13,903 nt of DNA from Nanobdellota archaeon (GTDB lineage: Archaea; Nanobdellota; Nanobdellia; SCGC-AAA011-G17; GW2011-AR17), in the NCBI GenBank assembly GCA_030018575.1, contig JASEIA010000036.1:1-13903 (forward strand), written 5' to 3'. The position numbers were made by a program, and so were the translations under genes. Below are positions 1-5,120 of this stretch, piece after piece. Position 1 is the stretch's first letter, and every line of letters begins with the position of its first letter. A model generated the notes under the pieces. The model saw nothing but the letters and a program-made list of their open reading frames with translations, was not told the DNA's origin and did no database searches.

Positions 1-76
1 CTTTCCTCATGCGCTTCCTCTGCCACTTCCAGCGCATCTGCCTTTTCTTCTTCCAGCGCCTTGAACTTCTCTTCAT
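1..76 (-). CDS. rpl41e: 50S ribosomal protein eL41 (5' part, runs off window)
   Basis: This very basic reading frame begins at the ATG at 76 and is open to the window edge (25 codons visible). It starts MKRSSRR and continues WKKKRQMRWKW and then QRKRMRK. From memory this closely matches the archaeal L41e pattern (an MKR start, WKKK, then M-R-W-K-W, then a run of Arg/Lys), a ribosomal protein of only about 37 residues that is often missed by gene callers. A TATA-like GTTTAAAAAG at 101-110 is centred about 29 nt upstream, and a second, TTTATAAAC, lies at 115-123. The transcript would have little or no leader. The C-terminal third is outside the window. The identity rests on recall of the family, not on a search. 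Confidence 0.8.
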   Translation of the reverse strand, partial: MKRSSRRWKKKRQMRWKWQRKRMRK

Positions 77-100
77 TGTCTATACGGATATATGCCTCTC

Positions 101-125
101 TTTTTAAACGTTACGTTTATAAATA
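101..125. promoter_or_regulatory. Divergent promoter between eL41 and tRNA-Glu
   Basis: The AT-rich stretch has GTTTATAAAT (115-124), which reads as a TATA box on both strands, and GTTTAAAAAG on the minus strand (110-101). The first is centred about 33 nt before the tRNA-Glu 5' end. The minus box is centred about 29 nt before the eL41 ATG. Between them is a perfect 7-bp dyad with one central base, TAAACGT-T-ACGTTTA (105-119), overlapping both boxes. Confidence 0.6.
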
Positions 126-152
126 ACCAGCTACCCTCTCTTTACAACAAAT

Positions 153-227
153 GCCCCGATAGTGTAGCCCGGTCAATCATACAGCCCTCTCGAGGCTGTG
201 ACACGAGTTCAAATCTCGTTCGGGGCA
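153..227 (+). tRNA. trnE: tRNA-Glu (anticodon CUC)
   Basis: A full cloverleaf can be folded by eye. The acceptor stem is GCCCCGA (153-159) with TCGGGGC (220-226), and the discriminator is A227. The anticodon stem is CAGCC/GGCTG with loop CTCTCGA, giving anticodon CUC (reads GAG, glutamate). The T arm is ACGAG-TTCAAAT-CTCGT, and the D loop contains GG. No intron is present and CCA is not encoded. A TATA box at 115-124 lies at the expected distance upstream. Confidence 0.93.
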
Positions 228-286
228 TCGAACGAAGTGAGATGCCACGTGCGATAGGCAACGAAGTTGCCGTGTCGTTCGGGGCA
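216..286. repeat. 12-bp direct repeat of the tRNA-Glu 3' end
   Basis: TCGTTCGGGGCA occurs at 216-227, where it is the end of the tRNA, and again at 275-286, 59 bp on. The second copy is not part of another foldable tRNA. Confidence 0.6.
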
Positions 287-330
287 GCGACGCAGCCCGT
301 CGCCTTCAGCGGCGGGCATGCGCTCATTGC
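216..330 (+). other. GC-rich, hairpin-forming tail after tRNA-Glu
   Basis: This stretch has no convincing coding frame and is much richer in GC and in inverted repeats than its surroundings. Hairpins seen: CGTTCG (217-222) with CGAACG (229-234), which uses the tRNA 3' end; GGCAAC-GAA-GTTGCC (257-271), perfect; and a 9-bp stem GCCCGTCGC (295-303) with GCGGCGGGC (309-317) around a CTTCA loop. The last 12 bases of the tRNA, TCGTTCGGGGCA (216-227), recur at 275-286. No T run follows, so a simple terminator is unlikely. It may be a tRNA trailer, a small RNA, or decayed tRNA-derived repeat; the sequence does not decide. Confidence 0.45.
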
Positions 331-366
331 ATTCGCTTAGCCCACCTAAACGCTGCACAGGCATAA

Positions 367-379
367 GTTTAAAAATAAG
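367..379 (+). promoter_or_regulatory. TATA box of the HAD hydrolase gene
   Basis: GTTTAAAAATAAG is centred about 26 nt before the ATG at 398. No ribosome binding site is visible, so the transcript is probably leaderless. Confidence 0.55.
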
Positions 380-397
380 AAAAGAGTTCCAAAAACA

Positions 398-1030
398 ATG
401 GTAAAAGCAATAATCTTTGACTTTTGGGGAACACTGGCAGACCACGGAATAAAATCGCCTTTAAGGGAAGCGCAGTGGATACTGTTCCAGAGCAGGATGG
501 AGTTTTCAGAATTTGTAAACAAGTTTGAAACAGCGTTCATGACGAAAAAATTTGAAACCCTTGAAGAGGGATTCAAGGCAGCATGCGAAGCATTCGGAAG
601 GGACCCGGGATTCAGGGCAATGAATGACTTCATAGGCATGTGGAACAAGAACTGGATGCTTGCAAAACTTTATGACGACACCCTTGAGATGCTTGAAAAT
701 TTAAAGGCAAAGGGGATAAAGCTTGCATTGATTTCAAACACAGACTGCTTTTCAGTTGAGAAGATTCTTGACAAGTTTGAGCTCAGGAAATACTTTGATG
801 TTGTTGCATTGTCCTGCGAAAGAGGGCAATTAAAATCAGAGATGCTCCCGCAGGTCCTTGAAGAGCTTGGCGTAAGCGCAGAAGATGCATTGATGGTGGG
901 CGACAGCCCTGAGACAGACATTGAGCCTGCAAAGAAGGCGGGCGCGCAGGCTGTATTAATTGACAGAAGGGACAAAAGGCCTTACGAGAACAAGATACTC
1001 AGGCTTGCTGAATTAGAGAAGTTTCTTTAG
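398..1030 (+). CDS. HAD-superfamily hydrolase (haloacid dehalogenase-like)
   Basis: The 210-aa protein has the full set of HAD landmarks. Motif I is FDFWGT with nucleophile Asp8; motif II is Ser113 in LISNTD; motif III is Lys146 in QLKSE; motif IV is GDSPETD (168-174). Residues about 14-95 form a helical cap of the type inserted after motif I. The second motif I acid, Asp in most phosphatases, is Trp10 here, as in the DxY/W-type dehalogenase-like branch. Hydrolysis of a small phosphorylated or halogenated metabolite is the family-level expectation; the substrate cannot be read from sequence. The start is fixed by a TATA box 26 nt upstream (leaderless). Its 3' end overlaps the convergent HIT gene by 18 nt. 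Confidence 0.88.
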   Translation: MVKAIIFDFWGTLADHGIKSPLREAQWILFQSRMEFSEFVNKFETAFMTKKFETLEEGFKAACEAFGRDPGFRAMNDFIGMWNKNWMLAKLYDDTLEMLENLKAKGIKLALISNTDCFSVEKILDKFELRKYFDVVALSCERGQLKSEMLPQVLEELGVSAEDALMVGDSPETDIEPAKKAGAQAVLIDRRDKRPYENKILRLAELEKFL

Positions 1031-1600
1031 GTTTTCAACTGTCTTTCTCATTGATTTTTCATCAGATTGCCTGTTCATGTTTCTCCAGTCTGCAAGCTCA
1101 GGCATTCCCAATACAGATGCAAGAGCCATTCTTAATGGCGCTTCGTGGGAATCCACATCAAAAGCCATTTTCAAGCCGTTGAATTCATAAAAGTAGTAAG
1201 GGCCAAAATCGCGCACAACCTGCCTTAAGTCTTTTTCAGATTCGATAACTCTCTTTTCCTTTATGCTGTAATTCCTCAGCAAAAGCCTCTGGAACAAATC
1301 CCTATCTGATGGCACGCAATGAATAAGCGCATGAGGCACTGTCTGCCCCACAATGCCGTGCTCAAAATACATCGGCTTCTGGTACGCAGCAGTTGCCGCC
1401 TTATCAATCTTTTCTTTCAATTCAAGGTATTCGTCAAGCATCTTTTCTGATAAAAGCCCATAGCACAGGACGTGCTTTTTTGGAATTATAAGAGAATAGC
1501 CTTCTACAATCTGCCCCATTGTAGGCATTACAAAGAAGTTCTTGGTTTCAGTTATTATCTGGCTTTCAAGGCTCTTCCTGTCGCAGAATGCACACTCCAT
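1013..1600 (-). CDS. HIT-like domain protein lacking the catalytic histidine
   Basis: The 195-aa protein opens with a CxxC pair (Cys3, Cys6), as in zinc-binding HIT proteins, then a beta-rich HIT core: EGYSLIIPKKH (33-43) and FEHGIVGQTVPHALIHCVP (79-97). Canonical HIT enzymes have His-x-His-x-His followed by Pro, and the middle histidine attacks the alpha-phosphate of nucleotide substrates. Here the triad reads His90-Ala-Leu92-Ile-His94, so the nucleophile is leucine. The C-terminal half (about 100-195) is an extra helical region with an FGPYYFYEF stretch. Nucleotide binding without hydrolysis is possible, but that is inference. A TATA box GGTATAAAAA (1621-1630) on the opposite sense is centred 26 nt before the ATG. 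It is convergent with the HAD gene and overlaps it. Confidence 0.72.
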   Translation of the reverse strand: MECAFCDRKSLESQIITETKNFFVMPTMGQIVEGYSLIIPKKHVLCYGLLSEKMLDEYLELKEKIDKAATAAYQKPMYFEHGIVGQTVPHALIHCVPSDRDLFQRLLLRNYSIKEKRVIESEKDLRQVVRDFGPYYFYEFNGLKMAFDVDSHEAPLRMALASVLGMPELADWRNMNRQSDEKSMRKTVENLKKLL

Positions 1601-1620
1601 AAAGGCAGGGAATGTATTGG

Positions 1621-1633
1621 TGGTATAAAAAGA
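1621..1633 (-). promoter_or_regulatory. TATA box of the HIT-like gene
   Basis: Read on the minus strand, TCTTTTTATACC is centred about 26 nt upstream of the ATG at 1600, giving a leaderless transcript. Confidence 0.55.
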
Positions 1634-1643
1634 TTCCCCTAAG

Positions 1644-1651
1644 CAAAAAGA
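1644..1651 (-). terminator. T-run terminator after tRNA-Ser
   Basis: On the minus strand, 6-14 nt after the tRNA 3' end, the sequence is ATCTTTTTGCTT. Archaeal RNA polymerase terminates at such oligo-T runs. It separates the tRNA from the HIT gene promoter. Confidence 0.45.
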
Positions 1652-1657
1652 TTGCTA

Positions 1658-1783
1658 CGCCGGCACCCGGATTTGAACCGGGAAACCCTTTCGGGAACAA
1701 GCTGTCCTCACTTGCGTTCGGGACTTGCCCGAACATCGTGCAAGTTTCCAGGCTTGCGCAGTACCAGGTTGTGCCATGCCGGC
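1658..1783 (-). tRNA. trnS: tRNA-Ser (anticodon GGA) with a 42-nt intron
   Basis: Read on the minus strand from 1783: acceptor GCCGGCA with TGCCGGC and discriminator G (1658). The D loop has GGTA. The anticodon stem is CAAGC/GCTTG. A long class II variable arm has a CCC-GAAA-GGG hairpin, and the T arm is CCCGG-TTCAAAT-CCGGG. The 5' side of the anticodon loop is C-T-GGA-A, giving anticodon GGA (UCC/UCU, serine). The long variable arm and G discriminator agree with archaeal serine tRNA. The anticodon loop is 49 nt, so 42 nt (about 1704-1745) must be removed. A TATA box CTTATAAG (1809-1816) lies about 30 nt upstream. CCA is not encoded. Confidence 0.9.
1704..1745 (-). other. tRNA-Ser anticodon-loop intron
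   Basis: This is the insertion after nucleotide 37 of the tRNA, or equally after A38, since both flanks are A. It folds as ACTTGC with GCAAGT (6 bp) and an inner 7-bp stem GTTCGGG-CAAGT-CCCGAAC. I could not find the usual 4-bp helix between two 3-nt bulges that archaeal splicing endonuclease recognises, so the exact splice points are uncertain. Confidence 0.7.
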
Positions 1784-1832
1784 AAACAAAATTGGCTATA
1801 CTACATTCCTTATAAGCTTTGTTATTTACAAT

Positions 1833-2333
1833 CTAGTGCTGCACGTGGTGCTTGCCCACATGCTCTTCTATTATTCTTTTTACAGCGGGGGTAATTCCCC
1901 TGAATGACAACTCAATATCAGCCCCGCCCGCTGTGTTTATGTGCACAGTGCCTATCCCCAATATCCTTTCAAAGGGGTTTTGGGTAAAATGCAGGTCCTG
2001 CACCTTGGTGTAGAATGCGCTTGAAACTTTTCTTGAAATAAGCCTGTATTCGTGGATTATGCGCTTGTCAGTAACATAATAGTTGTCAGCCCTCCTTAAG
2101 ATCCCTGCAAGTATTATTACGAGAATCCCAAGAAATGCGCCAAATGCAAGATAAGGAATGCCTATTAAAAGTCCATAAAGGCTGAACATAAGCACAATGC
2201 CAACAGCATACCATGCAGCATAAACCCACCTGTGGGGATGCGTTTCAAGAATAATTTTTTCTCCTTCATGCAGCTCTTCGTGAATTGCCACAGGAAAATA
2301 ACCCTTTTTCAGGCTTATAAACGTTTCCAGCAT
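1833..2333 (-). CDS. PH-domain (bPH2/YdbS-like) membrane protein
   Basis: The 166-aa protein has two adjacent hydrophobic segments at about 36-57 and 59-80. A bacterial-type PH domain (bPH2 family) follows at about 84-150, recognisable from NYYVTDKRII, then VQDLHF...FERILGIGTVHI, then a TAGG turn and FRGI. The N-terminal part with LHEGEKIILETHPHR matches the usual lead-in of these proteins. The PH domain should face the cytoplasm. The family's role is not well defined (envelope stress or membrane organisation are suggested), and nothing here narrows it. The C-terminus is His-rich (VGKHHVQH). It is divergent from the zinc-ribbon gene, sharing the CTTAATTAAG element at 2366-2375. Confidence 0.8.
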   Translation of the reverse strand: MLETFISLKKGYFPVAIHEELHEGEKIILETHPHRWVYAAWYAVGIVLMFSLYGLLIGIPYLAFGAFLGILVIILAGILRRADNYYVTDKRIIHEYRLISRKVSSAFYTKVQDLHFTQNPFERILGIGTVHINTAGGADIELSFRGITPAVKRIIEEHVGKHHVQH

Positions 2334-2365
2334 TGTTGACGATAGGAAGAATACCTCACAGAAAG

Positions 2366-2375
2366 CTTAATTAAG
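2366..2375. promoter_or_regulatory. Shared palindromic TATA element
   Basis: CTTAATTAAG is a perfect palindrome. It is centred 27-28 nt before the plus-strand ATG at 2398 (leaderless) and 37 nt before the minus-strand ATG at 2333 (about a 10-nt leader). A second AT-rich box, ATTTATACAT, follows at 2379-2388. Confidence 0.45.
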
Positions 2376-2397
2376 GCATTTATACATACTATAAAGC

Positions 2398-2574
2398 ATG
2401 ATAGATGCAAAGCTTAGGTTTGTATGCGAAGCATGCAATTACAAGTTCCAAAGGCAGAAAACATGGCGTGAGAGGATTTGCCCTTTCTGCGGAAAGCACG
2501 GCACAGTGCATGAGGAAAGAAGCGTCGCAGATCTTCTTGATGATCCGGAGCTTGGAACCTGCGTACCCTTATAA
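2398..2574 (+). CDS. Small zinc-ribbon protein, 58 aa
   Basis: The ATG at 2398 opens a 58-codon frame ending in TAA at 2572. The protein has two CxxC knuckles, FVCEACNYKF (Cys10, Cys13) and ICPFCGKHG (Cys28, Cys31), about 15 residues apart, which is the layout of a single four-cysteine zinc ribbon. The second half, with an EERSVADLLDD stretch, is acidic. Such mini zinc ribbons bind nucleic acids or partner proteins; a specific role cannot be assigned. The conserved pairs in frame and the well-placed TATA element at 2366-2375 argue that it is real despite its size. Confidence 0.72.
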   Translation: MIDAKLRFVCEACNYKFQRQKTWRERICPFCGKHGTVHEERSVADLLDDPELGTCVPL

Positions 2575-2581
2575 TAACTTT

Positions 2582-2971
2582 CTATAATTCAGGGCAAAAA
2601 TTTTCTTTTAAGAATAAAGCCATTTGCTCATTTCCTGCAGCAAGATAGGCAAAATAAGCAAGGCTCATGTTTCCCAGCTTTGCGCACTCTGCAGCTGTTT
2701 TCTCAAGCTTTTCCTTGTCTTTTACAGGTATGAAGCACAGGGCAGCTTCCTCAAACTTTGTTTGCCTTATAAATTCATTTCCCATCTCAACCAGCTTGTC
2801 AGAATTGCCGGCCATTACAACCGCCTTTACAGCTTCGTAGATTCTTCCTTCTTTTAACAGAATAATGCCTGCCTCAGTCATGATGCCATTCCGCATTTCA
2901 TCGGAAAGCATTGATGGATTGACATTGTCAATGCCCTTTCCCGCAACCCATCTAGCCAGCGTGCTTGCCAT
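2582..2971 (-). CDS. Helical-repeat (TPR-like) protein of unknown function, 129 aa
   Basis: I do not recognise a named family. From the ATG at 2971 the protein is almost all helix, with repeated pairs resembling TPR or solenoid hairpins: AGIILLKEGRIYEAVKAVVM, then LVEMGNEFIRQTKFEEAALCF, then LEKTAAECAKLGNMSLAYFAYLAAG. The frame is open up to 3106, but that extension overlaps the upstream gene and reads as an Arg/Lys-rich shadow. The ATG at 2971 sits one base after the upstream stop (TAA-G-ATG), as in a translationally coupled pair, so I take it as the start. The pair suggests one functional unit, perhaps a protein-protein scaffold (inference). Confidence 0.72.
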   Translation of the reverse strand: MASTLARWVAGKGIDNVNPSMLSDEMRNGIMTEAGIILLKEGRIYEAVKAVVMAGNSDKLVEMGNEFIRQTKFEEAALCFIPVKDKEKLEKTAAECAKLGNMSLAYFAYLAAGNEQMALFLKENFCPEL

Positions 2972-2972
2972 C

Positions 2973-3194
2973 TTAAGGTTTTGCGACTTTTCCGTCAAGC
3001 CCTTGTTTTTTTGCAGCTTCAAGCGCTTTTTTAGCTTCTGCCTCGAAATCAACGCCAAGCTCCTTAAGCGCCTTGACATGCGCCTGCGCAACCTGCTGCA
3101 CAACATTCATCATCTGCGACAACGCCTGCTGTTCTCCAATAAGCGTTGAAAGCGCGCCCTTGTGAAATGCAATCTGCTCTTGTTTTGTTTCCAT
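2973..3194 (-). CDS. Small coiled-coil protein, 73 aa
   Basis: This is a short, Gln/Ala/Lys-rich, all-helical protein. Its N-terminal half (EQIAFHKGALSTLIGEQQAL, then SQMMNVVQQVAQAHVKALKE) has heptad-like hydrophobic spacing typical of a coiled coil. The C-terminal tail is KKALEAAKKQG. I do not recognise the family. It is the first gene of a two-gene operon with the helical-repeat protein, whose ATG follows one base after this stop codon. A GTTTATAAAC box (3216-3225) is centred 26 nt before the ATG, so the transcript is probably leaderless. Confidence 0.72.
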   Translation of the reverse strand: METKQEQIAFHKGALSTLIGEQQALSQMMNVVQQVAQAHVKALKELGVDFEAEAKKALEAAKKQGLDGKVAKP

Positions 3195-3206
3195 AGCATA
3201 AAGAAA

Positions 3207-3262
3207 GCAGGGTTTGTTTATAAACCTTTTTAGAAAATGTGCATAATCAATTTAAACCCTGC
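3207..3262. promoter_or_regulatory. Divergent promoters with a 9-bp inverted repeat
   Basis: There are two TATA boxes: GTTTATAAAC (3216-3225, minus gene) and CAATTTAAAC (3249-3257, plus gene). Each is about 26 nt from its ATG (3194 and 3279). A perfect inverted repeat, GCAGGGTTT (3207-3215) and AAACCCTGC (3254-3262), places one half-site at each promoter in mirror orientation. Confidence 0.5.
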
Positions 3263-3278
3263 AAGAATTGCTCTAGTC

Positions 3279-4022
3279 ATGCAGAAAAAGCTGATTGTGT
3301 TTGATTTGGATGGAACACTGGCAAAAAGCAAGTCGCCGATGGATTCTGAAATGGTTTATTTATTGCAAGAGCTTCTTAAACAAAAGGCAGTTGCAGTCAT
3401 CTCAGGCGGCTCGTACATCCAGTACCAAAAGCAGTTCCTGTCAAGCTTAAACTGCAATAATGCTGATTTATTGAAAAACTTATTTTTATTCCCAACTTGT
3501 TCAACGGCATTTTACAGGTTTGAAAACGAATGGAAAGAGGTTTATTCGCAAAAGCTTGCGGAAGATGAAAAAAAGAAAATATTCCGCGCATTTGAGATGG
3601 TTTTTGAAGAAATTGTATTCATAAAAGAAACAAGATACGGAGAAATAGTTGAAGACAGGGGAAGCCAGGTTACATTCTCCGCGCTTGGGCAGCAGGCGCC
3701 TCTCGAATTAAAAAAAGAATGGGACCCCGACAGCAAGAAGAGGCTGGCAATGATTGAAAAGCTGAAAAAGCATATCCCTGAATTTGAGATTAAGATAGGA
3801 GGAACGACTTCCATAGATGTCACAAGGCAGGGCATAGACAAGAGGTTTGGGATACAGCAGATAGAAAAGCAATTGGACATTAAAAAAGAGGAAATACTTT
3901 ACATCGGCGATGCGTTATTTGAAGGAGGCAATGACTATCCTGTAAAGCAGATGGGCGTTGACTGCATTCAGGTTGATTCGCCTGAAGACACTAAAAAGGA
4001 AATAACGAAGATTATCTCTTAA
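3279..4022 (+). CDS. HAD-IIB phosphatase, phosphomannomutase-like
   Basis: The 247-aa protein begins MQKKLIVFDLDGTL, with motif I nucleophile Asp9 and acid/base Asp11. Motif II is ISGGS (41-45). A C2-type cap spans about 80-180 and includes GSQVTFSALGQQAP and IKIGGTTSIDVTRQGIDK. Motif III is Lys188, and motif IV is GDALFEGGND (210-219). The cap-to-Lys stretch closely resembles eukaryotic-type phosphomannomutase (IGG-x-x-S-x-DV ... G-x-DK), so mannose/glucose phosphate chemistry is a fair guess; a sugar-phosphate phosphatase is the alternative. An earlier in-frame ATG at 3237 is rejected because it would put the TATA box (3249-3257) inside the gene, while the ATG at 3279 is 26 nt downstream of it. 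It converges on the dph2 fragment with an 11-nt overlap. Confidence 0.82.
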   Translation: MQKKLIVFDLDGTLAKSKSPMDSEMVYLLQELLKQKAVAVISGGSYIQYQKQFLSSLNCNNADLLKNLFLFPTCSTAFYRFENEWKEVYSQKLAEDEKKKIFRAFEMVFEEIVFIKETRYGEIVEDRGSQVTFSALGQQAPLELKKEWDPDSKKRLAMIEKLKKHIPEFEIKIGGTTSIDVTRQGIDKRFGIQQIEKQLDIKKEEILYIGDALFEGGNDYPVKQMGVDCIQVDSPEDTKKEITKIIS

Positions 4023-4257
4023 GCTTGGCAGAATGCCCCCACTGGATAAGCAAATCAGCCTTGACATTTGGAATATCACACGCGCCAAAGCAGGAGCCTG
4101 CCCAAATAGTGATTTTTGCTTTTGTGTTCTTCTCAAGATAATCAGCAATCTCAGTCGCCCTTGGCTTTAATCCGTCAGGCAGCTGTATGCACACTGTTTT
4201 TGCCCTTGATTTCTTAATTTCCCTTGCAGCCCTTTCAAGCTCAAGCTCGTATTCCAT
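4012..4257 (-). pseudogene. dph2: Truncated Dph2 (diphthamide synthase), N-terminal fragment only
   Basis: The 81 residues match the start of archaeal Dph2: ELERAAREIKKSRAKTVCIQ, then LPDGLKPRATEIADYLE, then the hallmark GSCFGACD (54-61) and DLLIQWGHS (68-76). The usual protein has about 330 residues in three similar domains, each giving one cysteine to a 4Fe-4S cluster that makes the ACP radical from SAM for EF-2 diphthamide. Only the first domain, with Cys56/Cys60, is here. The frame ends four residues after GHS, inside the 3' end of the convergent HAD-IIB gene, and nothing Dph2-like follows in other frames. It is most simply a pseudogene cut by a deletion. The intact promoter and start would still allow a short protein. 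Confidence 0.78.
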
Positions 4258-4279
4258 AAGATAGGTATATTCCGCAAAA

Positions 4280-4289
4280 GTTAAATACC
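4280..4289. promoter_or_regulatory. One TATA box for two divergent genes
   Basis: GTTAAATACC reads as a TATA box on both strands (GGTATTTAAC on minus). Its centre is 26 nt before the plus ATG at 4310 and 27 nt before the minus ATG at 4257. No other box lies between the two genes, so both would be leaderless from one element. Confidence 0.5.
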
Positions 4290-4309
4290 TTTCTAAAGAC
4301 AGCTAGTAT

Positions 4310-5119
4310 ATGTCATTAAGAACAATGTACCAGGCAATGAAGGACGCGGGCGAGGAAATCACTTACTTGGTTGAATACAGCCCGGACATTGCGCGCGGCT
4401 TCTATTACCAGTGGAAAAAGCATGTAGGCACAACAAAGCACAGAAGCCTTGAAGAGGTTATTGAAGAGGCAAAGCAGCAATCCAGGAAAAGCCAGTTTAA
4501 TATCATAGGGCACAGCTTTGGAGGGCTTATTGGGCTTGCATACACCATGGAAAACCCGGACACTGTGAAGAAATTTCTTTCAATAGGCACGCCTTACAGG
4601 GGAACGCCTTTGGCATATGCCGCCTTTGTCCTGCTGAACATGGGCGTAATCCCACATTCTGCAAGGCAGCTTAAGCCGGATAATGATTTTGTAAAGGCAT
4701 TAAGCGATTATTTCAGGGAGCACAACAAGGAGTTTGAGGAAAAAGGGATATTGTTCGAGAACATACGCTCAAAGCATGACGAGTTTGTGCCTTTTGAGTA
4801 TTCGTCTTTGAAAGAGCTCTGCCCTGAAGCAAAAAACATTATGGAATACACAATGCAGGGAAAAGGGCACGTGACAATTGCGCATAATGAGCATGTTTAC
4901 AGGCACATTGCAAATATCATAGCAGAATCAGAAGTGCCAACTATATTCATACCCGGCTTTGGGCTTAATGGCGGATTCTTTGAAAGGGTAATGAGGGGTG
5001 TTAAGGAAGCTTATCCCGGATTGATAAGCGATGAAAAAATGTCCATGATATATCACATGGCATATGACTATACAGAGCCCATAAAGGCAGACAAGATAGT
5101 CAAGAATAGCGAAAACTAA
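4310..5119 (+). CDS. Alpha/beta hydrolase (lipase-like) with displaced HG module
   Basis: The 269-aa protein has nucleophile elbow GHSFGG (Ser69), the IGTPYRGTP loop (92-100) seen in lipase/PGAP1-like hydrolases, an acid candidate Asp157 in SKHDEFVP, and histidine candidate His187 in GKGHVTIAH. A lipid or ester hydrolase is the family-level expectation. The odd point is order. The first strand and oxyanion turn that normally precede the elbow are missing from the N-terminus, but a segment of that type, VPTIFIPGFGLNGG (209-222), appears at the C-terminus, followed by a helix and a strand ending AYDYTEP. It could be a circular permutation, or the middle of a broken tandem array. The start at 4310 is fixed by an in-frame stop just upstream and the TATA box at 4280-4288. 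Confidence 0.75.
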   Translation: MSLRTMYQAMKDAGEEITYLVEYSPDIARGFYYQWKKHVGTTKHRSLEEVIEEAKQQSRKSQFNIIGHSFGGLIGLAYTMENPDTVKKFLSIGTPYRGTPLAYAAFVLLNMGVIPHSARQLKPDNDFVKALSDYFREHNKEFEEKGILFENIRSKHDEFVPFEYSSLKELCPEAKNIMEYTMQGKGHVTIAHNEHVYRHIANIIAESEVPTIFIPGFGLNGGFFERVMRGVKEAYPGLISDEKMSMIYHMAYDYTEPIKADKIVKNSEN

Positions 5120-5120
5120 T

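Noticed and set aside
216..286. The repeated tRNA-Glu end as an integration (attL/attR) pair
   Set aside because: The copies are only 59 bp apart and enclose no gene; no integrase is in the window.
92..340. An 82-codon plus frame spanning tRNA-Glu and its tail
   Set aside because: It runs straight through a clear tRNA gene and hairpin-rich sequence, and the translation has no recognisable pattern.
1612..1907. Plus-strand frames of 60-80 codons over the tRNA-Ser
   Set aside because: They are antisense to a well-folded tRNA and to the end of the PH-domain gene.
2405..2587. A 60-codon plus frame in the zinc-ribbon region
   Set aside because: It is out of frame with the 58-aa protein that has the paired CxxC knuckles; it has no such pattern itself.
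2972..3106. N-terminal extension of the helical-repeat protein back to 3106
   Set aside because: It lies inside the upstream coiled-coil gene and is a run of Arg/Lys/Leu typical of a shadow frame; the ATG at 2971 is coupled to the upstream stop.
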